Origin: Flavobacterium franklandianum
GTDB lineage: Bacteria; Bacteroidota; Bacteroidia; Flavobacteriales; Flavobacteriaceae
Reading direction: 5' to 3'
NCBI RefSeq assembly: GCF_007097365.1
Contig: NZ_VJZR01000013.1
Span: 41,390 to 105,389 of the forward strand
Length of the DNA stretch: 64,000 bases
Under the pieces are notes generated by a model. That model worked only from the letters and a program-made list of their open reading frames with translations, searched no databases and was not told the DNA's origin. Below, one piece after another: positions 36,444 through 46,158 of the stretch (positions within the stretch are counted from its first letter, which is position 1; the number at the start of each line of letters is the position of its first letter). A program made the translations under genes and the position numbers.

Positions 36444-36510
36444 AAAAGTTTATTGAAATTCGATTGCTTCGCCAGTTCGGCTTTGCATCGATTCAATAAA
36501 CTTTTTTTTT
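36444..36510 (+). terminator. Long terminator hairpin after sugar transporter
   Basis: AAAAGTTTATTGAA (36444-36457) and TTCAATAAACTTTT (36492-36505) are perfect 14-bp arms, followed by a T-run to 36510. The inner loop carries the dispersed motif GCTTCGCCAGTTCGGC and additional TCGAT/ATCGA pairing. Confidence 0.7.
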
Positions 36511-37061
36511 ATAAAATACACAAAAAAAAGCGTTGTCCAAACTGTAAAAGTCTTCACACTACTTCTCAAAGCTTATTTTCTAAAATGCTACACAAGAGGC
36601 TAAATTTTAATAATTTAGGACTACCGAATAAATTTATTTATTCCAAGAGGAAACCTATTTAAATAATATTTGTTTTATTGGAGAAGGAAACTTTCATTTA
36701 TAGTCAACGCAACTTTAATAAGATGACGAAATTCTTAATGCAGCAAATTCTTTAAACTTGCTTTATGTACATTAAAAAGGCAACTTAAATGTTCATTGAG
36801 GATTAAGAAACGGAAGGAATTTTGAAATGGTATTTGTATACTAAAAATCAAATTGAAACATAAGCTATTTAAAAACCAAAAAATGTATAAAAAAGGGCAG
36901 TTTAAATACTACCTTTTTTTATACATTTTTTTATGTCTATTAAATTTACTGCTGGTTAGTTACTAATCAGTAGAGACTATCTGCTCCTCAATTTGATTTA
37001 ATATTTAATCCAAATATGAAAAATCAACAACTAATTTTAACAAAATTCCTAAAAACAATAC
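36511..37061. other. Long intergenic region with second hairpin
   Basis: 550 bases with no convincing gene. A second strong hairpin pairs AAATGTATAAAAAAGG (36881-36896) with CCTTTTTTTATACATTT (36912-36928) and continues into a T-rich run, so it can terminate transcripts from either side. A short frame with a CPNC motif (about 36530-36662) was considered and not accepted. The rest is AT-rich. Confidence 0.5.
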
Positions 37062-37568
37062 TTATATTTTTGCAAAGATGTTGGTGTAATATTTTTTTCC
37101 TTCGGCACTTATTCTGATTGCAAGTCCAAAATGTGTAAAATTACCCTCGATATTAGCTTTATGAGATGGACTTTTTAGCCAAGCATCAACAGCCGCTTGA
37201 GGAGAATTATAATTGTAAGCAATATTTTCACCTACGTTTTTTGCTCCTAATACTTTCATAATATTTTCTGAACGGGAAACAAAATCATCGTGATTAACAA
37301 CATTGTTTGTAATCATATAATGATCGTGTTCTTCTGATTTATAGGAAATATGATTGATTTCTTTTAGCGCATTTAAACCAATACTTACTCTATAAGCATT
37401 TATTATTGCCATAGTTTCAATTTCAGTTGGATTATAAGTATATGTCATTGCTTTCTGTGTTGAAGCACTAGAAGTATCTGTAGCTATTTCTGAACTATCA
37501 GATGAACAAGAATTCATTGTGAATACTATTGCAACTAGCAATAATACACGAAGTAATTTTGCTTTCAT
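37062..37568 (-). CDS. CAP-domain (SCP/PR1-like) lipoprotein
   Basis: 168 residues from the ATG at 37568 (MKAKLLRVLLLVAIVF), with lipobox MNSC. The open frame continues upstream, but that part is the conserved leader. The mature domain has CAP features: the helix MAIINAYRVSIGLNALKEI, the H of VNHDDFVSRS, GENIAYN (about 118-124), and the terminal AWLKSPSHKANIEGNFTHFG followed by YYTNIFAKI. Bacterial CAP proteins are secreted and of unknown biochemical role. Its promoter and leader have a homologous orphan copy at 28.5 kb. Last gene before a long non-coding stretch. Confidence 0.87.
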   Translation of the reverse strand: MKAKLLRVLLLVAIVFTMNSCSSDSSEIATDTSSASTQKAMTYTYNPTEIETMAIINAYRVSIGLNALKEINHISYKSEEHDHYMITNNVVNHDDFVSRSENIMKVLGAKNVGENIAYNYNSPQAAVDAWLKSPSHKANIEGNFTHFGLAIRISAEGKKYYTNIFAKI

Positions 37569-37691
37569 AATAAAAAGTAGATTAGGTTTAAAGTAGATTG
37601 TGGGGCAAACTCCTTTAGGATTATTTTTTCTTGATATTGTAAGAACTTGTTTAACTATAGTATAAATATAGTCATATAATCGTTTAAAACG

Positions 37692-37716
37692 CAAATAATA
37701 TCGACGAAATACACAA
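37692..37716 (-). promoter_or_regulatory. Promoter of CAP gene with conserved leader
   Basis: On the minus strand, TTG (complement of 37714-37716), 16 bases and TATTTG (complement of 37692-37697). The transcript would start near 37686 and carry a leader of about 118 bases containing GCCCCACAATCTACTTTA. The leader matches the orphan element at 28578-28760 across about 180 bases. Confidence 0.5.
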
Positions 37717-37823
37717 AGTAATTTTATAATTATGTATTTTTCTTACATAAAGAATAGTAATTTAATTTTTGATTTGAAGGAAAAAATAATTTGAAATAAA
37801 ATTATTTTATATATAAATAATAA

Positions 37824-37843
37824 GCCCCGCAGGATTGCGAGGC
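37824..37843 (-). terminator. Terminator of cmk
   Basis: GCCCCGCA (37824-37831) and TGCGAGGC (37836-37843); on the minus strand the stem is complete with one U-G pair, followed by TTATTATTT. It lies 30 bp beyond the cmk stop. Confidence 0.65.
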
Positions 37844-37872
37844 TCATATAAATTTTAAGGTTAATTATTCAA

Positions 37873-38553
37873 CTAGAATTTGACCAATTTTAATACTTTT
37901 TCAAATTGTTCTTGCTTAGTAACATTAGAATTATCAAATTCGATAGCGTCTATTGCTTTAACAAGTGGAGAATCATCACGATGGGTATCAATATAATCTC
38001 GCTCTTCTACATTTTTTAAAACTTCATCAAAAGTCACTTTATCTCCTTTTTTTTGTAATTCCTTAAATCTTCTTTCGGCACGAGTCATTGGGCTTGCGGT
38101 CATAAATATTTTTAAATCGGCATCTGGAAAAACTATGGTACCAATATCTCTTCCGTCCATTACAATGTCTTTGTTTTTACCCATTTCTTGTTGCTGCTCG
38201 ACAAGTTTAGAACGTACTTCTGAAATCTCGGCGACTAGGCTAACAAAATTAGAGACTTCGATTGTCCGAATTTCTTTTTCGATATTGATCCCATTCAAAT
38301 ACATTTCGGCAAAACCCAAATCTGAGTTAAATTTAAAAACTAATTTTATATTCGGCAAACTCTTAATAAGTGATTCTTTGTCGAAAAAATCTTTTCTAAT
38401 AAATCCCTTTTGCATTGCAAAAAAAGCTACAGCACGATACATTGCTCCCGTATCAACATAGACATATCCTAGATGCATGGCTAATTCCTTGGCCAAAGTA
38501 CTTTTCCCTGTAGATGAAAATCCATCAATTGCAATGGTAATTTTTTTATTCAA
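37873..38553 (-). CDS. cmk: Cytidylate kinase
   Basis: (d)CMP kinase, 226 residues. P-loop GFSSTGKSTLAKELA (about 11-25), then YVDTGAMYRAVAF (about 32-44), DGRDIGTIVFPDADLKIFMTAS (about 132-153) and the R-rich LID segment RAERRFKELQKKG. It phosphorylates CMP and dCMP for CTP and DNA synthesis. It follows porQ by 7 bp on the same strand, a conserved flavobacterial pairing. Confidence 0.97.
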   Translation of the reverse strand: MNKKITIAIDGFSSTGKSTLAKELAMHLGYVYVDTGAMYRAVAFFAMQKGFIRKDFFDKESLIKSLPNIKLVFKFNSDLGFAEMYLNGINIEKEIRTIEVSNFVSLVAEISEVRSKLVEQQQEMGKNKDIVMDGRDIGTIVFPDADLKIFMTASPMTRAERRFKELQKKGDKVTFDEVLKNVEERDYIDTHRDDSPLVKAIDAIEFDNSNVTKQEQFEKVLKLVKF

Positions 38554-38560
38554 AATAATA

Positions 38561-39580
38561 TTATTGAAAATTAATAGTCAAGCCAAACAAACTCGTATTA
38601 CCTGCTAATGTATATCTAGAATAGGAATAATTGAATTTTAGTTTGTTAAATTTCATTCCAAAACCCACCGATATTCCAGAAAAATTTCGAATATCTTCTA
38701 CTTTCAATTCTTCGGCTCGTCTGAAATTATATCCTAATCTCAAATTTACAGCTTTTTTTGGAAAAAGTTCTACACCAAATATAGCATGTCTCAAAGCATT
38801 TCCTAAAAAAGAGGTTTTCTTTTCCGTTGAACTACCATCAAGTGCGGTTTGAGCTTGATTAGGATTGGTAAATGAAATATTCCATTGCTGTAAATTATCT
38901 AAAGTTAAATGCCAGCGAATGGGTACATTTTCTAATTCTTGCGAAACTCCAAGCATTATTTCTAGTGGTAATTTTTCGTTTATACCATTATAAGTTGTGA
39001 ATTGTGTTCCAATATTTCTAATTACAAACGCCCAGTTGACATCGTTGGCTTCATCAATATAAATCGCACCTAAATCGACAGCTCCGCCTATAGAACTATA
39101 AGTTTCTAATGTTGAAGAAATAAGTTTTCCATTCGCTCCTAAAAATAAATTTGAATTGGGAACATTAAAGGCATATCCAAAAGAAAGTGCTACTTCGCTA
39201 CCAGTAAATTGAGAAGTTTCCTGACCATTTTCGTCATAACCTTCAAATTTACCATAATTTACATAATTTACTCCAACTTGAAAAGTTTGCAAATGACGAT
39301 CATAAGTATAAGCATAAGAAGCCGTTCCATAAGTAACTTCGCCAAAATAACTCCCATAATTCAGCGCCAAATGATTATCCATTTCAGGGTTTATGGTGGC
39401 AGGATTATAATGCGCCTGATTGACATCCTCATCATAAATTGTAATCGTCTTTCCTCCCATGGCTGCTTGCCTAGGTGAAGTGACCAAGTTCAAAAACTGA
39501 TAGGTGTACTTCCCTCCTATTTGTCCCTTTGAAACGGTACAAACTAAAAACAAAAGGAAAATTAAAAGTCTTTTTGGCAT
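38561..39580 (-). CDS. porQ: Type IX secretion system protein PorQ
   Basis: 339-residue outer-membrane beta-barrel of the PorV/PorQ family. Signal peptide MPKRLLIFLLFLVCTVSKGQ, then GGKYTYQFLNLVTSPRQAAMGG and NPATINPEMDNHLALNYGSYFG, the diagnostic start of PorQ, and a strand-rich remainder ending FSYSRYTLAGNTSLFGLTINF-like. PorQ is part of the attachment complex that works with PorU/PorZ to anchor T9SS cargo. Only the phylum Bacteroidota has this system. Cotranscribed with cmk. Confidence 0.93.
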   Translation of the reverse strand: MPKRLLIFLLFLVCTVSKGQIGGKYTYQFLNLVTSPRQAAMGGKTITIYDEDVNQAHYNPATINPEMDNHLALNYGSYFGEVTYGTASYAYTYDRHLQTFQVGVNYVNYGKFEGYDENGQETSQFTGSEVALSFGYAFNVPNSNLFLGANGKLISSTLETYSSIGGAVDLGAIYIDEANDVNWAFVIRNIGTQFTTYNGINEKLPLEIMLGVSQELENVPIRWHLTLDNLQQWNISFTNPNQAQTALDGSSTEKKTSFLGNALRHAIFGVELFPKKAVNLRLGYNFRRAEELKVEDIRNFSGISVGFGMKFNKLKFNYSYSRYTLAGNTSLFGLTINFQ

Positions 39581-39732
39581 ATTTGAAATAGCTATTCTGT
39601 ATTGTAAAACGCAAATGCGAAGATAAAATTATAATGGTAAAAAATTCCCTTTTTTTATGAAGTTTCAATTCAAAATAAAAATTCCATCCCTATGAAACAG
39701 AATGGAATTATATTGGGTCGAAAAGCAACTGA

Positions 39733-42183
39733 TTACAATACTTTTGCGTTTTTTACATCTTGATCGGTGATGGCTATTTTCAATACTTCGCTCATTTCCT
39801 TCACATAATGAAAAGTCAAGCCTTCTATATACTTAGGTTTTATCTCATCGATATCGCTTTTGTTTTCATAACACAAAATAATTTCTTTGATATTGGCTCT
39901 TTTGGCAGCCAAAATCTTTTCTTTTATTCCGCCCACAGGCAAAACTTTTCCACGCAAAGTAATTTCGCCAGTCATCGCCAATCCTTTTTTAATCTTTTTT
40001 TGCGTAAGCACAGAGACTAATGAAGTAAGCATTGCGATTCCAGCACTTGGTCCATCTTTTGGAGTTGCTCCTTCTGGAACGTGTAAATGGATGTTATATT
40101 TGGTCAATATCTCTGGTTTTAAACCTAAAAATTCGGCATTGGCTTTGATGTATTCTAAAGCTATTGTCGCCGATTCTTTCATCACATTTCCTAAATTTCC
40201 TGTAATAGTCATCGTTCCCTTTCCTGGGGAAATCAAGGATTCTATAAAAAGAATATCACCACCAACACTAGTCCAAGCTAGTCCAGTTACCACTCCAGCT
40301 ACGTCATTACTTTCGTATTTGTCTCTTTCTAATCTAGGAATTCCAAGTACTTTTACAATATCTTCGTTGGTCACTTTCTTGTTGTATTCTTCTTCCATCG
40401 CAATGGATTTGGCTGCATTCCGAATCACTTGCGCAATTTTTGCTTCCAATCCACGAACGCCTGATTCACGGGTATAACCTTCTACTATTTTCTCTAATTG
40501 TTTGACACCAATAGACAAATCCTTGGTTGTCAATCCGTGTTCTTTCAATTGTCTTGGTAACAAATGCTGACGAGCAATTTCTACCTTTTCTTCAATCGTG
40601 TAACCCGACATTTTGATGATTTCCATGCGGTCTCGCAATGCAGGTTGAATTTCAGCCATATTGTTTGAAGTGGCAATAAACATCACTTTCGATAAATCGT
40701 AACCCATTTCTAGGAAATTATCATAAAACGAATTGTTTTGCTCTGGGTCTAAAACTTCTAACAAAGCTGATGATGGATCTCCTTGATGACTATTGGATAA
40801 TTTATCGATTTCGTCTAAAACAAAAACTGGATTTGAGGTTCCTGCCTTTTTTAAACTTTGAATAATTCGTCCTGGCATAGCGCCAATGTAAGTTTTTCGG
40901 TGCCCACGAATTTCAGCTTCGTCACGTAAACCACCCAATGAAATCCTCACATATTCTCTTCCCAAAGCCTCGGCTACTGATTTACCAATAGAGGTTTTAC
41001 CCACACCCGGAGGCCCTGTAAGACATATAATTGGGGACTTCATATCATTTCTCAATTTTAAAACTGCCAAATGTTCTATCATTCTTTTCTTGACATCTTC
41101 TAATCCAAAGTGGTCGCGGTCTAGAATTTTTTGAGCACGTTTTAAATCGAAATTATCTTTAGAATATTGGCCCCAAGGCAACTCTAAAAACAATTCCAAA
41201 TAATTTCTTTGAATTCCAAAATCAGGAGCTTGTGGATTCATTCGACGCATTTTAGACAATTCTTTTTCGAAATGTTTTTGCGTTTTTTCGTCCCATTTTT
41301 TGGTTTTGGCTTTGGCACTCATTTCGTCCATTTCCTCTTCTTGCGAAACGCCACCCAATTCTTCCTGAATGGTTTTCATTTGCTGATGAAGGAAATATTC
41401 GCGTTGTTGTTGGTCTAAATCAAATCGAACTTTAGATTGAATATCATTTTTCAGTTCAAGTTTTTGCAACTCGGTATTCATATAACGAAGCGTTTCTAGC
41501 GCTCTGTCTTTCAAAGAATTTATCGACAAAAGATTTTGCTTTTCTTCAACAGACAAACTCATATTGGAAGTCACAAAATTGATTAAAAACGACTGACTTT
41601 CAATGTTTTTAATGGCAAATGTGGCTTCGCTTGGAATGTTTGGATTTTCTTTAATAATTTGGATTGCCAATTCTCTCACTGAATCTAAAATTGCTAAAAA
41701 TTCAGTATCTTTTTTGGTTGGTCTTTTTTCAGCGACATCTTTAATATTAGCTGTAAAATAGGGCATTTCAGAAACAACCGAATCAATTTGGAAACGTTTT
41801 TTACCTTGAAGAATTACGGTAACATTGCCATCGGGCATTTTAAGCACACGCAAAATACGAGCTACAGTTCCTATTTGGTGAATGTCATTTTTGGTTGGAT
41901 CTTCAACTTCTTCGTTCTTTTGGGCAACTACTCCAATAATTTTTCCTGCCGCATAAGCGTCATTGATTAAATTTATTGATTTATCGCGACCCGCTGTGAT
42001 TGGGATAACAACTCCTGGAAATAAAACCATATTTCGCAAAGGCAAAATAGACAAAGTATCGGGCAAATCTTCGTTGTTCATTTCCTCCTCGTCTTCGGGA
42101 GTTAATAAGGGAATTAATTCGGTTTCGGCATCAAATTCTTGGAGTGACAGATTGTCAAGTGTGCGTATTTTATGGTTTGACAT
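39733..42183 (-). CDS. lon: ATP-dependent protease La (Lon)
   Basis: 816-residue Lon protease. Order: N-terminal LON substrate domain (about 42-240, with LPLRNMVLFPGVVIPI), coiled helical region (about 250-350), AAA+ module with Walker A GPPGVGKTS (about 388-396) and Walker B FVLDEIDK, and the C-terminal protease domain with the Ser in DGPSAGIAM and the Lys in GGIKEKILAAKRA. It degrades misfolded and regulatory proteins. A -7-like TATATTTG lies at the complement of 42229-42236, giving a leader of about 40 bases. Monocistronic. Confidence 0.98.
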   Translation of the reverse strand: MSNHKIRTLDNLSLQEFDAETELIPLLTPEDEEEMNNEDLPDTLSILPLRNMVLFPGVVIPITAGRDKSINLINDAYAAGKIIGVVAQKNEEVEDPTKNDIHQIGTVARILRVLKMPDGNVTVILQGKKRFQIDSVVSEMPYFTANIKDVAEKRPTKKDTEFLAILDSVRELAIQIIKENPNIPSEATFAIKNIESQSFLINFVTSNMSLSVEEKQNLLSINSLKDRALETLRYMNTELQKLELKNDIQSKVRFDLDQQQREYFLHQQMKTIQEELGGVSQEEEMDEMSAKAKTKKWDEKTQKHFEKELSKMRRMNPQAPDFGIQRNYLELFLELPWGQYSKDNFDLKRAQKILDRDHFGLEDVKKRMIEHLAVLKLRNDMKSPIICLTGPPGVGKTSIGKSVAEALGREYVRISLGGLRDEAEIRGHRKTYIGAMPGRIIQSLKKAGTSNPVFVLDEIDKLSNSHQGDPSSALLEVLDPEQNNSFYDNFLEMGYDLSKVMFIATSNNMAEIQPALRDRMEIIKMSGYTIEEKVEIARQHLLPRQLKEHGLTTKDLSIGVKQLEKIVEGYTRESGVRGLEAKIAQVIRNAAKSIAMEEEYNKKVTNEDIVKVLGIPRLERDKYESNDVAGVVTGLAWTSVGGDILFIESLISPGKGTMTITGNLGNVMKESATIALEYIKANAEFLGLKPEILTKYNIHLHVPEGATPKDGPSAGIAMLTSLVSVLTQKKIKKGLAMTGEITLRGKVLPVGGIKEKILAAKRANIKEIILCYENKSDIDEIKPKYIEGLTFHYVKEMSEVLKIAITDQDVKNAKVL

Positions 42184-42372
42184 AGTATATTTTAAGTCTT
42201 TTTGTCATTAAATGATTTATTTGTCTCACAAATATAAGGCAACTGTACATTAAATTTTAATAAAACAGCAGTAAAACGCCCTAAACTTGGCTAACCTTAA
42301 AAAAGACAATCATTATGCCAAAATTAGGATTAAATCAATTCCAAAATAAAATATAAAAGATGTTTTATTCAA

Positions 42373-43686
42373 TTATTGATGTTCTGAAGTTTCTATTTTC
42401 TTCATAAAACTAAGCACAATGTAACCCAGCAAAAAGAAAACTGCCAGAATAAAAATAGAATTCCGCATTGAATTAGTTATTGAACCCACAAAACCAAAAA
42501 TAAAAGTTCCTAAAACGATAGATATTTTTTCAGTAACATCAAAGAAACTAAAGTAAGTGGTGTGATCTTCGGTTTCTGGTAATAATTTAGAATAGGTAGA
42601 ACGCGACAAAGACTGAATTGCGCCAAATACCATTCCTATTGATGCCGCAATGGAATAAAATTGCAAATCAATATATTTATTATCCTTGTTTATTAAATAC
42701 AAGGCAAAACAAATTAAACCCCATATTGCAATAATAAGTTTCAGAGTTTTAATGTTTCCCATTTTTTCGGAAATTCTTGAAAATAAATAGGCACCAAATA
42801 TGGCAACTATCTGAACCACTAAAATAGTGATAATCAATTGACTCGTTTCAATCCCCAATTCAATTTTTCCATAAATTCCAGCAAATAAAATGATGGTTTG
42901 AACGCCAATACTGTAAAAGAAAAATGCCTTCAAAAATTGTTTCAATATAGGCTGGCTCTTGAGGCTTTTTAAAACTATCATTAATTCTTTGAATCCTTTG
43001 AATATAAAATCTTTTCTAGGTTTTTTATTGAATACATTAGACGGTAAAAAATGAAATGTGACTTGGGCAAAACCCATCCACCAAATCCCAACAGACAAAA
43101 ACGAGAGTCTTGCCGGTAATGTAAGATCAGTGATTCCGTAAAATTCAGGTTTCATTACCATTGTCAAATTAAAAGCCAGCAAAATTACCGAACCGAAATA
43201 GCCGTACATAAATCCTTTGGCACTCACTCTATCGTGTTGTTCCAGAAAAGCAATTTCAGGTAAATAAGAATTATAAAAAACAACACTTCCCCAAAAGCCA
43301 ATACTTGCCAAAATAGTTGAAACGATTCCAATCCATAATGTCTCTTGACCTTTAAAGAAAAACATCGCCATCACGGAAAGGGAACCCAAATAACAAAAGA
43401 ACTTCATAAAACTCTTTTTGTTCCCAGAATAATCGGCAATTCCAGATAAAATTGGTGATAAAAAAGCAACAATCAAAAAGGAGAACGACAACGAATAGGA
43501 TAATAAAGAACTGTTTAGAAATGAAGTTCCCAGAAAAGTTACCTTTCCATCATTTCCGCTTGTCACGGATTCATAGTAGATTGGAAATACTGCCGTGGAG
43601 ATTACTAACGAATAGACTGAATTTGCCCAATCATAAAATGCCCAAGCATTGATAAGTTTGGGACTTCCTTTTGGTAAATTTTCCAT
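42373..43686 (-). CDS. UMF1/Atg22-like MFS transporter
   Basis: 437 residues with about 12 membrane segments. The N-terminal INAWAFYDWANSVYSLVISTAVFPIYY is the hallmark of the UMF1 / Atg22-like MFS group; fungal Atg22 exports amino acids from the vacuole and bacterial substrates are unknown. The loop NKKPRKDFIFKGFKELMIVL lies between the halves. Same strand as lon and the amino acid permease, but separated by more than 130 bp on each side. Confidence 0.87.
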   Translation of the reverse strand: MENLPKGSPKLINAWAFYDWANSVYSLVISTAVFPIYYESVTSGNDGKVTFLGTSFLNSSLLSYSLSFSFLIVAFLSPILSGIADYSGNKKSFMKFFCYLGSLSVMAMFFFKGQETLWIGIVSTILASIGFWGSVVFYNSYLPEIAFLEQHDRVSAKGFMYGYFGSVILLAFNLTMVMKPEFYGITDLTLPARLSFLSVGIWWMGFAQVTFHFLPSNVFNKKPRKDFIFKGFKELMIVLKSLKSQPILKQFLKAFFFYSIGVQTIILFAGIYGKIELGIETSQLIITILVVQIVAIFGAYLFSRISEKMGNIKTLKLIIAIWGLICFALYLINKDNKYIDLQFYSIAASIGMVFGAIQSLSRSTYSKLLPETEDHTTYFSFFDVTEKISIVLGTFIFGFVGSITNSMRNSIFILAVFFLLGYIVLSFMKKIETSEHQ

Positions 43687-43821
43687 TGGATTTTTTTTAT
43701 TGCTTCAAATATAGTTAAAAAAAATTGCTCCAATGTTCTTTTTGATTTGCTATTATTAAGAAATTGCCAAGAATTTCAAATTAAATTATTGGCAATTTCT
43801 TACTTCTTGACGATATACAAC

Positions 43822-45753
43822 TTATGCTTTTTGAATATTCAATTTACTATTTTTTCGGCTAAAACTAAAGTAAATCAAAAGACCTATTAGCAACCAAATA
43901 GTGAAATAAATCCAGTTCCAAACGCTAAGTTGCGCCATCATATACAAGCAGCAAATCAATCCCAATAAAGGAATTAGAGATAAATTTTCTTTGTAAGACC
44001 AAATCGTTAATCCCAACAAAACAATCAAGAAAATCCACATCGGAATTTTGTGTTTAAAAAGGTTAAAACCACTTTCGTATTTATGAGAATCTTCGATGGG
44101 TAAACCCTTTATTACTTGGGCATATTTGACATCATCCTGTTGATATTGACTCAACATCAGCTCTAAATCTGGGGTTTCGTTCAAGTTGTTCTTGGCATCC
44201 AAACTCACTAAATAATCAGATACTTTTGTGTAGTGTTCTTTATCTAAAGAAGTTACAATATCAGCCGAACTTATGATTTGAGTTTCATTAGTCAAAAAAT
44301 CCATTGTTACTTTTTTGTTATATCCAAAAGAAAAAACTAGACCAATAACAATTAAAATAGGCATAATATATTTTGAATTCACATATGGTGTTTTAAATTT
44401 TCCACGAGGAATATCTTTTTTATTTTGCAAAACCAAAACTCCTGCACAAACTAAAACAAAAGCAAACAAAGTTCCAATACTACATAAATCGGTTACCATT
44501 GTTAGATTTAAAAACAATGCAGGTACAGCAACCACAAAACCTGTAACTATAGTTGCATATGAAGGTGTTTTGAACTTGGGATGCACTTTAGAAAAACGTT
44601 TTGGCAACAATCCGTCACGACTCATACTCATCCAAATACGTGGTTGTCCCATTTGAAAAACCAATAAAACGCTTGCCATTGCTACCACTGCACTCACGGC
44701 AATAATTCCCGACATCCATTTCAAATCTAATTTTTCGAATACAAAAGCAAGAGGATCACCTACATTTAATTCGGTATAACTCACCATTCCGGTTAAAACT
44801 AAGGCAATGGCAATGTATAAAATGGTACAAATAATAATGGCCCACATCATTCCCTTGGGTAAATCGCGCTGCGGATCTTTACATTCTTCAGCGGTAGTAG
44901 AAATAGCATCGAAACCTATATAGGCAAAGAAAACTGCCGAAACTCCTTTTAAAACTCCCCCAACTCCATTAGGTGCAAATGGATGCCAATTGGCAGTATC
45001 TACGTATTTAGATCCCACAATAATAACTAAAAGGACAATACAAACCTTAATTATAACCATCAAATTACTGGCGTTTCTGGATTCTTTCATGCCACGATAC
45101 ACTAAAGCTGTAATCAAAATAATAATTAATAAAGCAGGTAAATCGGCAACAAAATGGAAAGAACCAAGCACTGGCGATGTTGTCCAAGCAGTGTAGGAAG
45201 CTTGTAAGCCTGCACTTAAATTTTCGAAAGATTTTCCTCCTTGCATTAAAGCGGTGGCGTCTTTAAACCCATTCGAAGCCGTTAAATAATCCATTTGAAC
45301 CCATTGCGGTAGATAAACTCCCCCACTTTCAAGCAAGCCTGTAAAATAATCGCTCCACGAAATGGCGACCGTTATATTTCCAATGGCATACTCCATTATC
45401 AATGCCCAACCAATAATCCAAGCGATAATTTCACCAAATGCAACATAAGAATACGTATAAGCACTTCCAGAAACAGGAACCATCGAAGCAAATTCGGCAT
45501 AAGCAAAAGCAGCAAAACTACAGGCAATCGCAGTAAACAAGAAAAGAAAAATTACGGCTGGACCTCCATCGGCACTTGCTTTTCCGATGGTGCTAAAAAT
45601 TCCTGCACCAACAATTGCTGCAATACCAAAAGCAGTTAAATCTCGGGCAGTCAGATGTTTTCCTAATGCGTTATGACCATCAGATTCGTTTTTTTCTACT
45701 TGTTTTAAAATATCTTGAACTGTTTTTTTTCTAAATAAACCTGAAAATGCCAT
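43822..45753 (-). CDS. APC family amino acid permease (CAT type)
   Basis: 643 residues, about 14 hydrophobic segments. The N-terminal FGIAAIVGAGIFSTIG (about 41-56) holds the unwound substrate-binding motif G-A-G-I-F of APC transporters. YAEFASMVPVSGSAYTYSY and FFAYIGFDAISTTAEECKDPQRDLP further identify the cationic amino acid transporter branch. A soluble insert of about 60 residues (about 490-550) before the last membrane helices is rich in D, K and Q. Probably imports amino acids with protons. Confidence 0.9.
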   Translation of the reverse strand: MAFSGLFRKKTVQDILKQVEKNESDGHNALGKHLTARDLTAFGIAAIVGAGIFSTIGKASADGGPAVIFLFLFTAIACSFAAFAYAEFASMVPVSGSAYTYSYVAFGEIIAWIIGWALIMEYAIGNITVAISWSDYFTGLLESGGVYLPQWVQMDYLTASNGFKDATALMQGGKSFENLSAGLQASYTAWTTSPVLGSFHFVADLPALLIIILITALVYRGMKESRNASNLMVIIKVCIVLLVIIVGSKYVDTANWHPFAPNGVGGVLKGVSAVFFAYIGFDAISTTAEECKDPQRDLPKGMMWAIIICTILYIAIALVLTGMVSYTELNVGDPLAFVFEKLDLKWMSGIIAVSAVVAMASVLLVFQMGQPRIWMSMSRDGLLPKRFSKVHPKFKTPSYATIVTGFVVAVPALFLNLTMVTDLCSIGTLFAFVLVCAGVLVLQNKKDIPRGKFKTPYVNSKYIMPILIVIGLVFSFGYNKKVTMDFLTNETQIISSADIVTSLDKEHYTKVSDYLVSLDAKNNLNETPDLELMLSQYQQDDVKYAQVIKGLPIEDSHKYESGFNLFKHKIPMWIFLIVLLGLTIWSYKENLSLIPLLGLICCLYMMAQLSVWNWIYFTIWLLIGLLIYFSFSRKNSKLNIQKA

Positions 45754-46158
45754 TTTATGAATTTTATCGTTATTTGCAAAAATATTGTATATTATGCAAC
45801 ATTATTTTACTTATGATGCGAAATATTTTTAATATTCAAATATATAAAAGATTTTAGATTATACTGACTCCTAATACTATTTTTTCTAAAGTTTTAAAAA
45901 GACTTATAAATTTCACAGTATTTAATTAATAATACCGATTATGTACTGCTTCGCCTGTTCGCTATCGCTGGGGTCAATATAGTCCAATAAAAATTGGACT
46001 ATTTTCATACTATATCGGCATTATACCAAATCTCTTTGGACTATTTTAAAAATGTGGTTGGTATAAAATGACTAAAATCTTTTAAATTTTTATTAATTGT
46101 TATTCGAAAGCAAAGTAAAAAATCTACTTTTGATTTTTTATTAAAATCTAAAATTATA
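45754..46158. other. Intergenic region with stacked hairpins
   Basis: 405 bases without a gene. The dispersed motif GCTTCGCCTGTTCGCTATCG occurs at about 45949. A perfect hairpin ATAGTCCAAT (45979-45988) / ATTGGACTAT (45993-46002) with AAAA loop is followed by TTATACCAA (46021-46029) / TTGGTATAA (46058-46066). Both lie upstream of the GHL10 gene and may be regulatory or repeat-derived. Confidence 0.5.

Noticed and set aside
36453..36662. Small protein with a CPNC motif
   Set aside because: Its start lies within the terminator hairpin of the sugar transporter gene and no partner CxxC or family resemblance was found.
37569..37694. Upstream start of the CAP lipoprotein
   Set aside because: The extension is a translated leader and part of the promoter itself; the lipoprotein signal starts at 37568.
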